DNA from: Clusia tigrina
Lineage: Eukaryota > Arthropoda > Insecta > Diptera > Clusiidae
Direction: 5' to 3'
Length of the DNA stretch: 64,000 bases
NCBI GenBank assembly: GCA_920105625.2
Contig: OV050030.1
Location: 236,995,889-237,059,888, forward strand
Part shown: positions 51,045-63,144 of the stretch, one piece after another
Layout: the number at the start of each line of letters is the position of its first letter
How positions within the stretch are numbered: position 1 is the stretch's first letter
Notes under the pieces: model-generated
Told to the model about the DNA's origin: nothing
Database searches by the model: none
Seen by the model: the letters and a program-made list of their open reading frames with translations, nothing else
Program-made: the position numbers and the translations under genes

Positions 51045-52609
51045 TTACAAGCATTTGTATGTTCCAAATTTGATAGGTGTAGGACGTACCGTATAGAAGT
51101 TAGGGCCATCTGGAGTTTTATCAGTAGTTGATTTGGAACTTAAGGGTAGCATAGCTTTGGGCGATAGCTTAAATTGACCATAGGCTCGAGTACTTTATTG
51201 TTCCAAAATTTCCAGGTTTTATGACGCTCCAGTAAAAAGTTACAAGCATTTGTATGTTGCAAACTTTGATAGGTGTAGGATGCACCGTATAGAAGTTAGG
51301 GCCATTTGAAGTTTTATCAGTGTTTGATTTGGGACTCAAGGGTAGCACAGCTTTGAGCGATAGCTTAAATCGACAAGAGGCTCGAGTACTTTATTGTTAC
51401 AAAATTTCAAGGTTTTATGACGATCCAGTAAAAAGTTACAAGCATTGTATATTGCAAACTTTGATAGGTGTAGGACGTACCGTATAGAAGTTAGGGCCAT
51501 TTGAAGTTTTATTAGTGTTTGATTTGGGACTCAAGGCTAGCATAGCTTTGGGCGATAGCTTAAATTGACAAGCGGCTCGAGTACTTTATTGTTACAAAAT
51601 TTCAAGGTTTTATGACGCTCCAGTAGAAAGTTACAAGCATATGTATGTTGCAAACTTTGATAGGTGTAGGATATACCGTATAGAAGTTAAGACCATTTGA
51701 AGTTTTATCAGTGTTTGATTTGGGACTCAAGGGTAGCATAGCTTTGAGCGATAGCTTAAATTGACAAGAGGCTCGAGTACTTTATTGTTACAAAATTTCA
51801 AGGTTTTATGACGCTCCAGTAAAAAGTTACAAGCATTTGTATGTTGCAAACTTTGAAAGGTGTAGGACATACCGTATAGAAGTTAAGGCCATTTGAAGTG
51901 TTATCAGTGTTTAGTTTGGGACTCAAGGGTAGCATAGCTTTGAGCGATAGCTTAAATTGACAAGAGGCTCGAGTACTTTATTGCTACAAAATTTCAAGGT
52001 TTTGTGACACTCCAGTAAAAAGTTACAAACATTTGTATGTTGCAAACTTTGATAGGTGTAGGACGTACCGTATAGAAGTTAGGGCCATTTGAAGTGTTAT
52101 CAGTGTTTAGTTTGGGACTCAAGGGTAGCATAGCTTTGAGCGATAGCTTAAATTGACAAGAGGCTCGAGTACTTTATTGTTCCAAAATTTCCAGGTTTTA
52201 GGACGCTCCATTAAAAAGTTACAAGCATTTGTATGTTGCAAACTTTGATAGGTGTAGGATGCACCGTATAGAAGTTAGGGCCATTTGAAGTTTTATCAGT
52301 GTTTGATTTGGGACTCAAGGGTAGCACAGCTTTGAGCGATAGCTTAAATCGACAAGAGGCTCGAGTACTTTATTGTTACAAAATTTCAAGGTTTTATGAC
52401 GATCCAGTAAAAAGTTACAAGCATTGTATATTGCAAACTTTGATAGGTGTAGGACGTACCGTATAGAAGTTAGGGCCATTTGAAGTTTAATCAGTGTTTG
52501 ATTTGGGACTCAAGGATACTATAGCTTTGAGCGATAGCTTAAATTGACAAGAGTTTCGAGTACTTTATTGTTACAAAATTACATGGTTTTATGACGCTCC
52601 AGTAAAAAG
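51045..52609 (+). repeat. 8-monomer subunit 2 inside HOR-H (1565 bp)
   Basis: Same eight monomers in the same order and the same three 1-bp deletions. It diverges only in the last 60 bp ('gtttcgag' and 'attacatgg', from about 52550), where it grades into the next 29-monomer copy. Confidence 0.92.
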
Positions 52610-55600
52610 TTACAAGCATTTGTATGTTGCAAACTTTGATAGGTGTAGGACGTACCGTATAGAAGGTAGGGCCATTTGAAGTTTTATCACTGTTTGATTT
52701 GGGACTCAAGGGTAGCATAGCTTTGAGCGATAGCTCAAATTGACCAGAGGCTCGAGTACTTTATTGTTACAAAATTTCAAGGTTTTATGACACTCCAGTA
52801 AAAAGCTACAAGCATTTGTATGTTGCAAACTTTGATAGGTGTAGGACGTACCGTATAGAAGTTAGGGCCATTTGAAGTTTTATCAGTGTTTGATTTGGGA
52901 CTCAATCGTAGCAAAGCTTTGAGCGATAGCTTAAATTGACAAGAGGCTCGAGTTCTTTATTGTTACAAAATTTCAAGGTTTTATGACGCTCCAGTAAAAA
53001 GTTACAAGCATTTGTATGTTGCAAACTTTGACAGGTATAGGATGCACCGTATAGAAGTTAGGGCCATTTGAAGTTTTGTCAGTGTTTGATTTGGGACTGA
53101 AGGGTAGCATAGCTTTGAGCGATAGCTTAAATTGACAAGAGGCTCGAGTTACAAAATGTCTAGGTTTTATGCCGCTCCAGTAAAAAGTTACAAGCATTTG
53201 TATGTTGCAAACTTTGACAGGTGTAGGACGTACCGTATAGAAGCTAGGGCCAATTGAAGTTATATCAGTGTTTGATTTGGGACTCAAGGGTAGCATAGCT
53301 TTGAGCGATAGCTTAAATTGACAAGAGGCGCGAGTACTTTATTGTTACAAAATTTCAAGGTTTTATGACGCTCCAGTAAAAAGCTACAAGCATTTGTATG
53401 TTGCAAACTTTCATAGGTGTAGGTCGTACCGTATAGAAGTTAGGGCCATTTGAAGTTTTCTCAGTGTTTGATTTGGGACTCAAGGGTAGCAGAGCTTTGA
53501 GCGATAGCTTAATTTGACAAGAGGCTCGAGTACTTTATTGTTACAAAATTTCAAGGTTTTATGACGCTCCAGTAAAAAGTTACAAGCATTTGTATGTTGC
53601 GAACTTTGATAGGTGTAGGACATACCGTATAGAAGTTAAGGCCATTTGAAGTGTTATCAATGTTTGATTTGGGCCTCAAGGGTAGCACAGCTTTGAGCGA
53701 TAACTTAAATTGACAGGAGGCTCGAGTACTTTATTGTTACAAAATTTCAAAGTTTTATGACGCTCCAGTAAAAAGTTACAAGCATTTGTATGTTGCAAAC
53801 TTTGATAGGTGTAGGACGTACCGTATAGAAGATAGGGCCATTTAAAGTTTTATCAGTGTTTGATTTGGGACTCAAGGGTAGCATAGCTTTGAGCGATAGC
53901 TTAAATTGACAAGAGGCTCGAGTACTTTATTGTTACAAAATTTCAAGTTTTTATGACGCTCCAGTAAAAAGTTACAAGCATTTGTATGTTGCAAACTTTC
54001 ATAGGTGTAGGACGTACCGTATAGAAGTTAGGGCCTTTTGAAGTTTAATCAGTGTTTGATTTGGGACTCAAGGGTACCATAGCTTTGAGCGATAGCTTAA
54101 ATTGACAAGAGTTTTGAGTACTTTATTGTTACAAAATAACAAGGTTTTATGACGCTCCAGTAAAAAGTTACAAGCATTTGTATGATGCAAACTTTGATGG
54201 CTGTAGGACGTACCGTATAGAAGTTAGGGCCATTTAAAGTTTTATCAGTGTTTTATTTGGGACTCAAGGGTAGCATAGCTTTGAGCGATAACTTAAGTTG
54301 ACAAGAGGCTCGAGTACTTTATTGTTACAAAATTTTAAGGTTTTATGACGCTCCAGTAAAAAGTATGTTGTATGTTGCAAACTTTGATAGGTGTAGGACG
54401 TACCGTATATAAGCTAGGGCCTTTTGAAGTTTTATCAGTGTTTGATTTGGGACTCAAGGGTAACATAGCTTCGAGCGATAGCTTAAATTGACAAGAGGCT
54501 CGAGTACTTTATTGTTACAAAATTTCAAGGTTATATGACGCTCCAGTAAAAAGTTACAAGCATTTGTATGTTGCAAACTTTGATAGGTGTAGGACGTACC
54601 GTATAGAAATTAGGGCCATTTAAAGTCTTATCAGAGTTTGATTTGGGACTCAAGGCTAGCATAGCTTTGGGCGATAGCTTAAATTGACAAGCGGCTCGAG
54701 TACTTTATTGTTACAAAATTTCAAGGTTTTATGACGCTCCAGTAAAAAGTTACAAGCATTTGTATGTTGCAAACTTTGATAGGTGTAGGACGTACCGTAT
54801 AGAAGTTAGGTCCATTTGAAGTTTTATCAGTGTTTGATTTGGGACTCGAGGGTAGCACAGCTTTGAGCGATAGCTTAAATTGACAAGAGACTCGAGTACT
54901 TTATTGTTACAAAATTTCAAGGTTCTATGACACTCCAGTAAAAAGTTACAAGCATTTGTATGTTGCAAACTTTGATAGGTGTAGGACGTAACATATAGAA
55001 GTTAGGGCCATTTGAAGTTTTATCAGTGTTTGATTTGGGACTCAAGGGTAGCATAGCTTTGAGCGATAGCTTAAATTGACAAGAGGCTCGAGTACTTTAT
55101 TGTTACAAAATTTCAAGGTTTTATGACGCTCCAGTAAAAAGTTACAAGCATTTGTATGTTCCAAATTTGATAGGTGTAGGACGTACCGTATAGAAGTTAG
55201 GGCCATCTGGAGTTTTATCAGTAGTTGATTTGGAACTTAAGGGTAGCATAGCTTTGGGCGATAGCTTAAATTGACCATAGGCTCGAGTACTTTATTGTTC
55301 CAAAATTTCCAGGTTTTATGACGCTCCAGTAAAAAGTTACAAGCATTTGTATGTTGCAAACTTTGATAGGTGTAGGATGCACCGTATAGAAGTTAGGGCC
55401 ATTTGAAGTTTTATCAGTGTTTGATTTGGGACTCAAGGGTAGCACAGCTTTGAGCGATAGCTTAAATCGACAAGAGGCTCGAGTACTTTATTGTTACAAA
55501 ATTTCAAGGTTTTATGACGATCCAGTAAAAAGTTACAAGCATTGTATATTGCAAACTTTGATAGGTGTAGGACGTACCGTATAGAAGTTAGGGCCATTTG

Positions 55601-56119
55601 AAGTTTTATTAGTGTTTGATTTGGGACTCAAGGCTAGCATAGCTTTGGGCGATAGCTTAAATTGAGAAGCGGCTCGAGTACTTTATTGTTACAAAATTTC
55701 AAGGTTTTATGACGCTCCAGTAGAAAGTTACAAGCATATGTATGCTGCAAACTTTGATAGGTGTAGGATATACCGTATAGAAGTTAAGACCATTTGAAGT
55801 TTTATCAGTGTTTGATTTGGGACTCAAGGGTAGCATAGATTTGAGCGATAGCTTAAATTGACAAGAGGCTCGAGTACTTTATTGTTACAAAATTTCAAGG
55901 TTTTATGACGCTCCAGTAAAAAGTTACAAGCATTTGTATGTTGCAAACTTTGAAAGGTGTAGGACATACCGTATAGAAGTTAAGGCCATTTGAAGTGTTA
56001 TCAGTGTTTAGTTTGGGACTCAAGGGTAGCATAGCTTTGAGCGATAGCTTAAATTGACAAGAGGCTCGAGTACTTTATTGCTACAAAATTTCAAGGTTTT
56101 ATGACACTCCAGTAAAAAG
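52610..56119 (+). repeat. HOR-H copy 2, partial (first 18 of 29 monomers)
   Basis: Matches copy 1 at +5662, with the 186-bp monomer at 53002-53187, the 190-bp monomer at 54364-54553 and the 195-bp monomer at 55142-55336. Noticed differences are single bases ('gttttgtc' near 53075, 'gttttctcag' near 53455, 'gagttttgag' near 54110, 'gagaagcgg' near 55664). The match ends inside the monomer starting at 56120 (about 56190), in the middle of what would be the first 8-monomer subunit. Confidence 0.9.
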
Positions 56120-57295
56120 TTACAAACATTTGTATGTTGCAAACTTTGATAGGTGTAGGACGTACCGTATAGAAGTTAGGGCCATTTGAAGTTTTATCAG
56201 TGTTTGATTTGGGACTCAAGGGCACCATAGCTTTGAGCGATAGCTTAAATTGACAAGAGGCTCGAGTACTTTATTGTTACAAAATTTCAAGGTTTTATGA
56301 CGCTCCAGTAAAAAGTTACAAGCATTTGTATGTTGCAAACCTTGATAGGTGTAGGACGTACCGTATAGAAGTTAGGGCCATTTGAAGTTTTAGCAGTGTA
56401 TGATTTGGGACTCAAGGGTAGCACAGCTTTGAGCGATAGCTTAAATTGACAAGAGGCTCGAGTACTTTATTGTTCCAAAATTTCAAGGTTTTATGACGCT
56501 CCAGTAAAAAGTTACAAGCATTTGTATGTTGCAAACTTTGATAGGTGTAGGACGTACCGTATAGAAGTTAGGGCCATTTGAAGATTTATCAGTGTTTGAT
56601 TTGGGACTCAAGGATAGCATAGATTTGAGCGATAGTTTAAATTGACAAGAGTCTCGAGTACTTTATTGTTACAAAATTTCAAGGTTTTATGACGCTCCAG
56701 TAAAAAGTTACAAGCATTTGTATGCTGCAAACTTTCATAGGTGTAGGACTTACCGTATAGCAGTTAGGGCCATTTGAAGTTTAATCAGTGCTTGATTTGG
56801 GACTCAAGGATACCATAGCTTTGAGCGATAGCTTAAATTGACAAGAGTTTCGAGTACTTTATTGTTACAAAATTACAAGGTTTTATGACGCTCCAGTAAA
56901 AAGTTACAAGCATTTGTATGCTGCAAACTTTCATAGGTGTAGGACTTACCGTATAGAAGTTAGGGCCATTTGAAGTTTAATCAGTGCTTGATTTGGGACT
57001 CAAGGATACCATAGCTTTGAGCGATAGCTTAAATTGACAAGAGTTTCGAGTACTTTATTGTTACAAAATTACAAGGTTTTATGACGCACCAGTAAAAAGT
57101 TACAAGCATTTGTATGTTGCAAACTTTGATAGGTGTAGGACGTACCGTATAGAAGGTAGGGCCATTTGAAGTTTTATCACTGTTTGATTTGGGACTCAAG
57201 GGTAGCAAAGCTTTGAGCGATAGCTTAAATTGACAAGAGGCACGAGTTCTTTATTGTTACAAAATTTCAAGGTTTTATGACGCTCCAGTAAAAAG
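56120..57295 (+). repeat. 6-monomer unit (1176 bp), copy 1
   Basis: Monomers: 'gggcacc'; 'gcaaacc/agcagtgtatg'; 'gaagattta/gatagc/gatttgag/gtttaaat'; two adjacent copies of 'gtatgctgc/cttcatagg/gacttacc/gtttaatc/gatacc/gtttcgag' (56708 and 56904); 'gaaggtagg/cactg/agcaaag'. The first four types recur in order at 57296 (+1176). Confidence 0.85.
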
Positions 57296-59245
57296 TTACA
57301 AGCATTTGTATGTTGCAAACTTTGATAGGTGTAGGACGTACCGTATAGAAGTTAGGGCCATTTGAAGTTTTATCAGTGTTTGATTTGGGACTCAAGGGCA
57401 CCATAGCTTTGAGCGATAGCTTAAATTGACAAGAGGCTCGAGTACTTTATTGTTACAAAATTTCAAGGTTTTATGACGCTCCAGTAAAAAGTTACAAGCA
57501 TTTGTATGTTGCAAACCTTGATAGGTGTAGGACGTACCGTATAGAAGTTAGGGCCATTTGAAGTTTTAGCAGTGTATGATTTGGGACTCAAGGGTAGCAC
57601 AGCTTTGAGCGATAGCTTAAATTGACAAGAGGCTCGAGTACTTTATTGTTACAAAATTTCAAGGTTTTATGATGCTCCAGTAAAAAGTTACAAGCATTTG
57701 TATGTTGCAAACTTTGATAGGTGTAGGACGTACCATATAGAAGTTAGGGCCATTTGAAGCTTTATCAGTGTTTGATTTGGGACTCAAGGATAGCATAGAT
57801 TTGAGCGATAGTTTAAATTGACAAGAGTCTCGAGTACTTTATTGTTACAAAATTTCAAGGTTTTATGACTCTCCAGTAAAAAGTTACAAGCATTTATATG
57901 TTGCAAACTTTCATAGGTGTAGGACTTACCGTATAGAAGTTAGGGCCATTTGAAGTTTAATCAGTGTTTGATTTGGGACTCAAGGATACCATAGCTTTGA
58001 GCGATAGCTTAAATTGACAAGAGTTTCGAGTACTTTATTGTTACAAAATTACAAGGTTTTATGACGCTCCAGTAAAAAGTTACAAGCATTTGTATGTTGC
58101 AAACTTTGATAGGTGTAGGACGTACCGTATAGAAGGTAGGGCCATTTGAAGTTTTATCACTGTTTGATTTGGGACTCAAGGGTAGCATAGCTTTGAGCGA
58201 TAGCTCAAATTGACCAGAGTCTCGAGTACTTTATTGTTACAAAATTTCAAGGTTTTATGCCGCTCCAGTAAAAAGTTACAAGCATTTGTATGTTGCAAAC
58301 TTTGACAGGTGTAGGACGTACCGTATAGAAGTTAGGGCCAATTGAAGTTTTATCAGTGTCTGATTTGGGACTCAAGGGTAGCATAGCTTTGAGCGATAGC
58401 TTAAATTGACAAGAGGCTCGAGTTCTTTATTGTTACAAAATTTCAAGGTTTTATGACGCTCCAGTAAAAAGTTACAAGCATTTGTATGTTGCAAACTTTG
58501 ACAGGTATAGGATGCACCGTATAGAAGTTAGGGCCATTTGAAGTTTTATCAGTGTTTGATTTGGGACTGAAGGGTAGCATAGCTTTGAGCGATAGCTTAA
58601 ATTGACAAGAGGCTCGAGTTACAAAATGTCTAGGTTTTATGCCGCTCCAGTAAAAAGTTACAAGCATTTGTATGTTGCAAACTTTGACAGGTGTAGGACG
58701 TACCGTATAGAAGCTAGGGCCAATTGAAGTTATATCAGTGTTTGATTTGGGACTCAAGGGTAGCATAGCTTTGAGCGATAGCTTAAATTGACAAGAGGCG
58801 CGAGTACTTTATTGTTACAAAATTTCAAGGTTTTATGACGCTCCAGTAAAAAGCTACAAGCATTTGTATGTTGAAAACTTTCATAGGTGTAGGTCGTACC
58901 GTATAGAAGTTAGGGCCATTTGAAGTTTTATCAGTGTTTGATTTGGGACTCAAGGGTAGCAGAGCTTTGAGCGATAGCTTAAATTGACAAGAGGCTCGAG
59001 TACTTTATTGTTACAAAATTTCAAGGTTTTATGACGCTCCAGTAAAAAGTTACAAGCATTTGTATGTTGCAAACCTTGATAGGTGTAGGACGTACCGTAT
59101 AGAAGTTAGGGCCATTTGAAGTTTTAGCAGTGTATGATTTGGGACTCAAGGGTAGCACAGCTTTGAGCGATAGCTTAAATTGACAAGAGGCTCGAGTACT
59201 TTATTGTTACAAAATTTCAAGGTTTTATGACGCTCCAGTAAAAAG
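57296..59245 (+). repeat. 18-monomer repeat, shared segment copy 1 (10 monomers, 1950 bp)
   Basis: Ten monomers from 'gggcacc' through the 186-bp monomer (58472-58657) to the 'gcaaacc/agcagtgtatg' monomer. They recur at 60803-62752, shift 3507 bp = 18x196 minus 21, explained by the deletions in the 58472 and 59638 monomers (10 each) and one 'gcattgtat' base near 60225. Confidence 0.88.
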
Positions 59246-60802
59246 TTACAAGCATTTGTATGTTGCAAACTTTGATAGGTGTAGGACGTACCGTATAGAA
59301 GGTAGGGCCATTTGAAGTTTTACCACTGTTTGATTTGGGACTCAAGGGTAGCATAGCTTTGAGCGATAGCTCAAATTGACCAGAGGCTCGAGTACTTTAT
59401 TGTTACAAAATTTCAAGGTTTTATGACACTCCAGTAAAAAGCTACAAGCATTTGTATGTTGCAAACTTTGATAGGTGTAGGACGTACCGTATAGAAGTTA
59501 GGGCCATTTGAAGTTTTATCAGTGTTTGATTTGGGACTCAATCGTAGCAAAGCTTTGAGCGATAGCTTAAATTGACAAGAGGCTCGAGTTCTTTATTGTT
59601 ACAAAATTTCAAGGTTTTATGACGCTCCAGTAAAAAGTTACAAGCATTTGTATGTTGCAAACTTTGACAGGTATAGCATGCACCGTATATAAGTTAGGGC
59701 CATTTGAAGTTTTATCAGTGTTTGATTTGGGACTGAAGGGTAGCATAGCTTTGAGCGATAGCTTAAATTGACAAGAGGCTCGAGTTACAAAATGTCTAGG
59801 TTTTATTCCGCTCCAGTAAAAAGTTACAAGCATTTGTATGTTGCAAACTTTGACAGGTGTAGGACGTACCGTATAGAAGCTATGGCCAATTGAAGTTATA
59901 TCAGTGTTTGATTTGGGACTCAAGGGTAGCATAGCTTTGAGCGATAGCTTAAATTGACAAGAGGCGCGAGTACTTTATTGTTACAAAATTTCAAGGTTTT
60001 ATGACGCTCCAGTAAAAAGCTACAAGCATTTGTATGTTGCAAACTTTCATAGGTGTAGGTCGTACCGTATAGAAGTTAGGGCCATTTGAAGTTTTATCAG
60101 TGTTTGATTTGGGACTCAAGGGTAGCAGAGCTTTGAGCGATAGCTTAATTTGACAAGAGGCTCGAGTACTTTATTGTTACAAAATTTCAAGGTTTTATGA
60201 CGCTCCAGTAAAAAGTTACAAGCATTGTATATTGCAAACTTTGATAGGTGTAGGACGTACCGTATAGAAGTTAGGGCCATTTGAAGTTTTATCAGTGTTT
60301 GATTTGGGACTCAAGGGTAGCATAGCTTTGAGCGATAGCTTAAATTGACAAGAGGCTCGAGTACTTTATTGTTACAAAATTTCAAGGTTGTATGACGCTC
60401 CAGTAAAAAGTTACAAGCATTTGTATGTTGCAAACTTTTATAGGTGTAGGATATACCGTATAGAAGCTAAGACCATTTGAAGTGTTATCAGTGTTTGATT
60501 TGGGACTCAAGGGTAGCATAGCTTTGAGCGATAGCTTAAATTGACAAGAGGCTCGAGTACTTTATTGTTACAAAATTTCAAGGTTTTATGACGCCCCAGT
60601 AAAAAGTTACAAGCATTTGTATGTTGCAAACTTTGATAGGTGTAGGATATACCGTATAGAAGTTAAGGCCATTTGAAGTGTTATCAGTGTTTAGGTTGGG
60701 ACTCATGGGTAGCATAGCTTTGAGCGATAGCTTAAATTGACAAGAGGCTCGAGTACTTTATTGTTACAAAATTTCAAGGTTTTATGACGCTCCAGTAAAA
60801 AG
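59246..60802 (+). repeat. Segment with 186-bp monomer; first part recurs at the window end
   Basis: 'gaaggtagg/accactg/gctcaaatt', 'gacactcc/aagctac/caatcg/agcaaag', the 186-bp monomer 59638-59823 ('attccgctcc', 'gcatgcacc', 'tatataag'), 'gaagctatgg', 'gtcgtacc', then 'gcattgtat', 'ggatatacc' and 'gtttaggttgg'. 59246-60101 matches 63145-64000 at +3899. Confidence 0.85.
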
Positions 60803-62752
60803 TTACAAGCATTTGTATGTTGCAAACTTTGATAGGTGTAGGACGTACCGTATAGAAGTTAGGGCCATTTGAAGTTTTATCAGTGTTTGATTTGGGACTC
60901 AAGGGCACCATAGCTTTGAGCGATAGCTTAAATTGACAAGAGGCTCGAGTACTTTATTGTTACAAAATTTCAAGGTTTTATGACGCTCCAGTAAAAATTT
61001 ACAAGCATTTGTATGTTGCAAACCTTGATAGGTATAGGACGTACCGTATAGAAGTTAGGGCCATTTGAAGTTTTATCAGTGTATGATTTGGGACTCAAGG
61101 GCAGCACAGCTTTGAGCGATAACTAAAATTGACAAGAGGCTCGAGTACTTTATTGTTACAAAATTTCAAGGTTTTATGACGCTCCAGTAAAAAGTTACAA
61201 GCATTTGTATGTTGCAAACTTTGATAGGTGTAGGACGTACCGTATAGAAGTTAGGGCCATTTGAAACTTTATCAGTGTTTGATTTGGGACTCAAGGATAG
61301 CATAGCTTTGAGCGATAGTTTAAATTGACAAGAGGCTCGAGTACTTTATTATTACAAAATTTCAAGGTTTTATGACGCTCCAGTAAAAAGTTACAAGCAT
61401 TTGTATGTTGCAAACGTTCATAGGTGTAGGACGTACCGTATAGAAGTTAGGGCCATTCGAAGTTTAATCAGTGTTTGATTTGGGACTCAAGGATACCATA
61501 GCTTTGAGCGATAGCTTAAATTGACAAGAGTTTCTAGTACTTTATTGTTACAAAATTAAAAGGTTTTATGACGCTCCAGTAAAAAGTTACAAGCATTTGT
61601 ATGTTGCAAACTTTGATAGGTGTAGGACGTACCGTATAGAAGGTAGGGCCATTTGAAGTTTTATCACTGTTTGATTTGGGACTCAAGGGTAGCATAGCTT
61701 TGAGCGATAGCTCAAATTGACCAGAGGCTCGAGTACTTTATTGTTACAAAATTTCAAGGTTTTATGCCGCTCCAGTAAAAAGTTACAAGCATTTGTATGT
61801 TGCAAACTTTGACAGGTGTAGGACGTACCGTATAGAAGTTAGGGCCAATTGAAGTTTTATCAGTGTCTGATTTGGGACTCAAGGGTAGCATAGCTTTGAG
61901 CGATAGCTTAAATTGACAAGAGGCTCGAGTTCTTTATTGTTACAAAATTTCAAGGTTTTATGACGCTCCAGTAAAAAGTTACAAGCATTTGTATGTTGCA
62001 AACTTTGACAGGTATAGGATGCACCGTATAGAAGTTAGGGCCATTTGAAGTTTTATCAGTGTTTGATTTGGGACTGAAGGGTAGCATAGCTTTGAGCGAT
62101 AGTTTAAATTGACAAGAGGCTCGAGTTACAAAATGTCTAGGTTTTATGCCGCTCCAGTAAAAAGTTACAAGCATTTGTATGTTGCAAACTTTGACAGGTG
62201 TAGGACGTACCGTATAGAAGCTAGGGCCAATTGAAGTTATATCAGTGTTTGATTTGGGACTCAAGGGTAGCATAGCTTTGAGCGATAGCTTAAATTGACA
62301 AGAGGCGCGAGTACTTTATTGTTACAAAATTTCAAGGTTTTATGACGCTCCAGTAAAAAGCTACAAGCATTTGTATGTTGCAAACTTTCATAGGTGTAGG
62401 TCGTACCGTATAGAAGTTAGGGCCATTTGAAGTTTTATCAGTGTTTGATTTGGGACTCAAGGGTAGCAGAGCTTTGAGCGATAGCTTAAATTGACAAGAG
62501 GCTCGAGTACTTTATTGTTACAAAATTTCAAGGTTTTATGACGCTCCAGCAAAAAGTTACAAGCATTTGTATGTTGCAAACCTTGATAGGTGTAGGACGT
62601 ACCGTATAGAAGTTAGGGCCATTTGAAGTTTTAGCAGTGTATGATTTGGGACCCAAGGGTAGCACAGCTTTGAGCGATAGCTTAAATTGACAAGAGGCTC
62701 GAGTACTTTATTGTTACAAAATTTCAAGGTTTTATGACGCTCCAGTAAAAAG
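60803..62752 (+). repeat. 18-monomer repeat, shared segment copy 2 (1950 bp)
   Basis: Matches 57296-59245 with single-base differences ('aaaaattta' near 60995, 'gcagcac', 'gtttctag', 'aattaaaagg'). Holds the 186-bp monomer 61979-62164. It then continues into two extra monomers (62753-63144) not found at the same place after copy 1. Confidence 0.88.
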
Positions 62753-63144
62753 TTACAAGCATTTGTATGTTGCAAACTTTGATAGGTGTAGGACGTACCG
62801 TATATAAGTTAGGGCCATTTGAAGCTTTATCAGTGTTTGATTTGGGACTCAACGATAGCATAGATTTGAGCGATAGTTTAAATTGACAAGAGTCTCGAGT
62901 ACTTTATTGTTACAAAATTTCAAGGTTCTATGACGCTCCAGTAAAAAGTTACAAGCATTTGTGTGTTGCAAACTTTCATAGGTGTAGGACTTACCGTATA
63001 GAAGTTACGGCCATTTGAAGTTTAATCAGTGTTTGATTTGGGACTCAAGGATATCATAGCTTTGAGCGATAGCTTAAATTGACAAGAGTTTCGAGTACTT
63101 TATTGTTACAAAATTACAAGGTTTTATGACGCTCCAGTAAAAAG
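62753..63144 (+). repeat. Two monomers inserted relative to the other copy
   Basis: 'tatataag/gaagctttatc/caacgatagc/gatttgag/gtttaaat/gtctcgag' and 'tgtgtgttgc/cttcatagg/gacttacc/gtttaatc/gatatc/gtttcgag'. These types normally precede the 'gaaggtagg' monomer (as at 57688-58079), so an in-register gain or loss of two monomers separates the copies. Confidence 0.85.

Larger units (their letters stand above)
46948..52609 (+). repeat. HOR-H copy 1 (29 monomers, 5662 bp)
   Basis: Complete unit of 29 monomers. 29x196 = 5684; the deficit of 22 is fully explained by one 10-bp deletion (47340 monomer), one 6-bp deletion (48702 monomer), and six 1-bp deletions (two 'gttccaaatttg', four 'gcattgtat'). 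It consists of 13 monomers (46948-49479) followed by two 8-monomer units. The next copy begins at 52610 with a 5662-bp shift. Confidence 0.93.
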
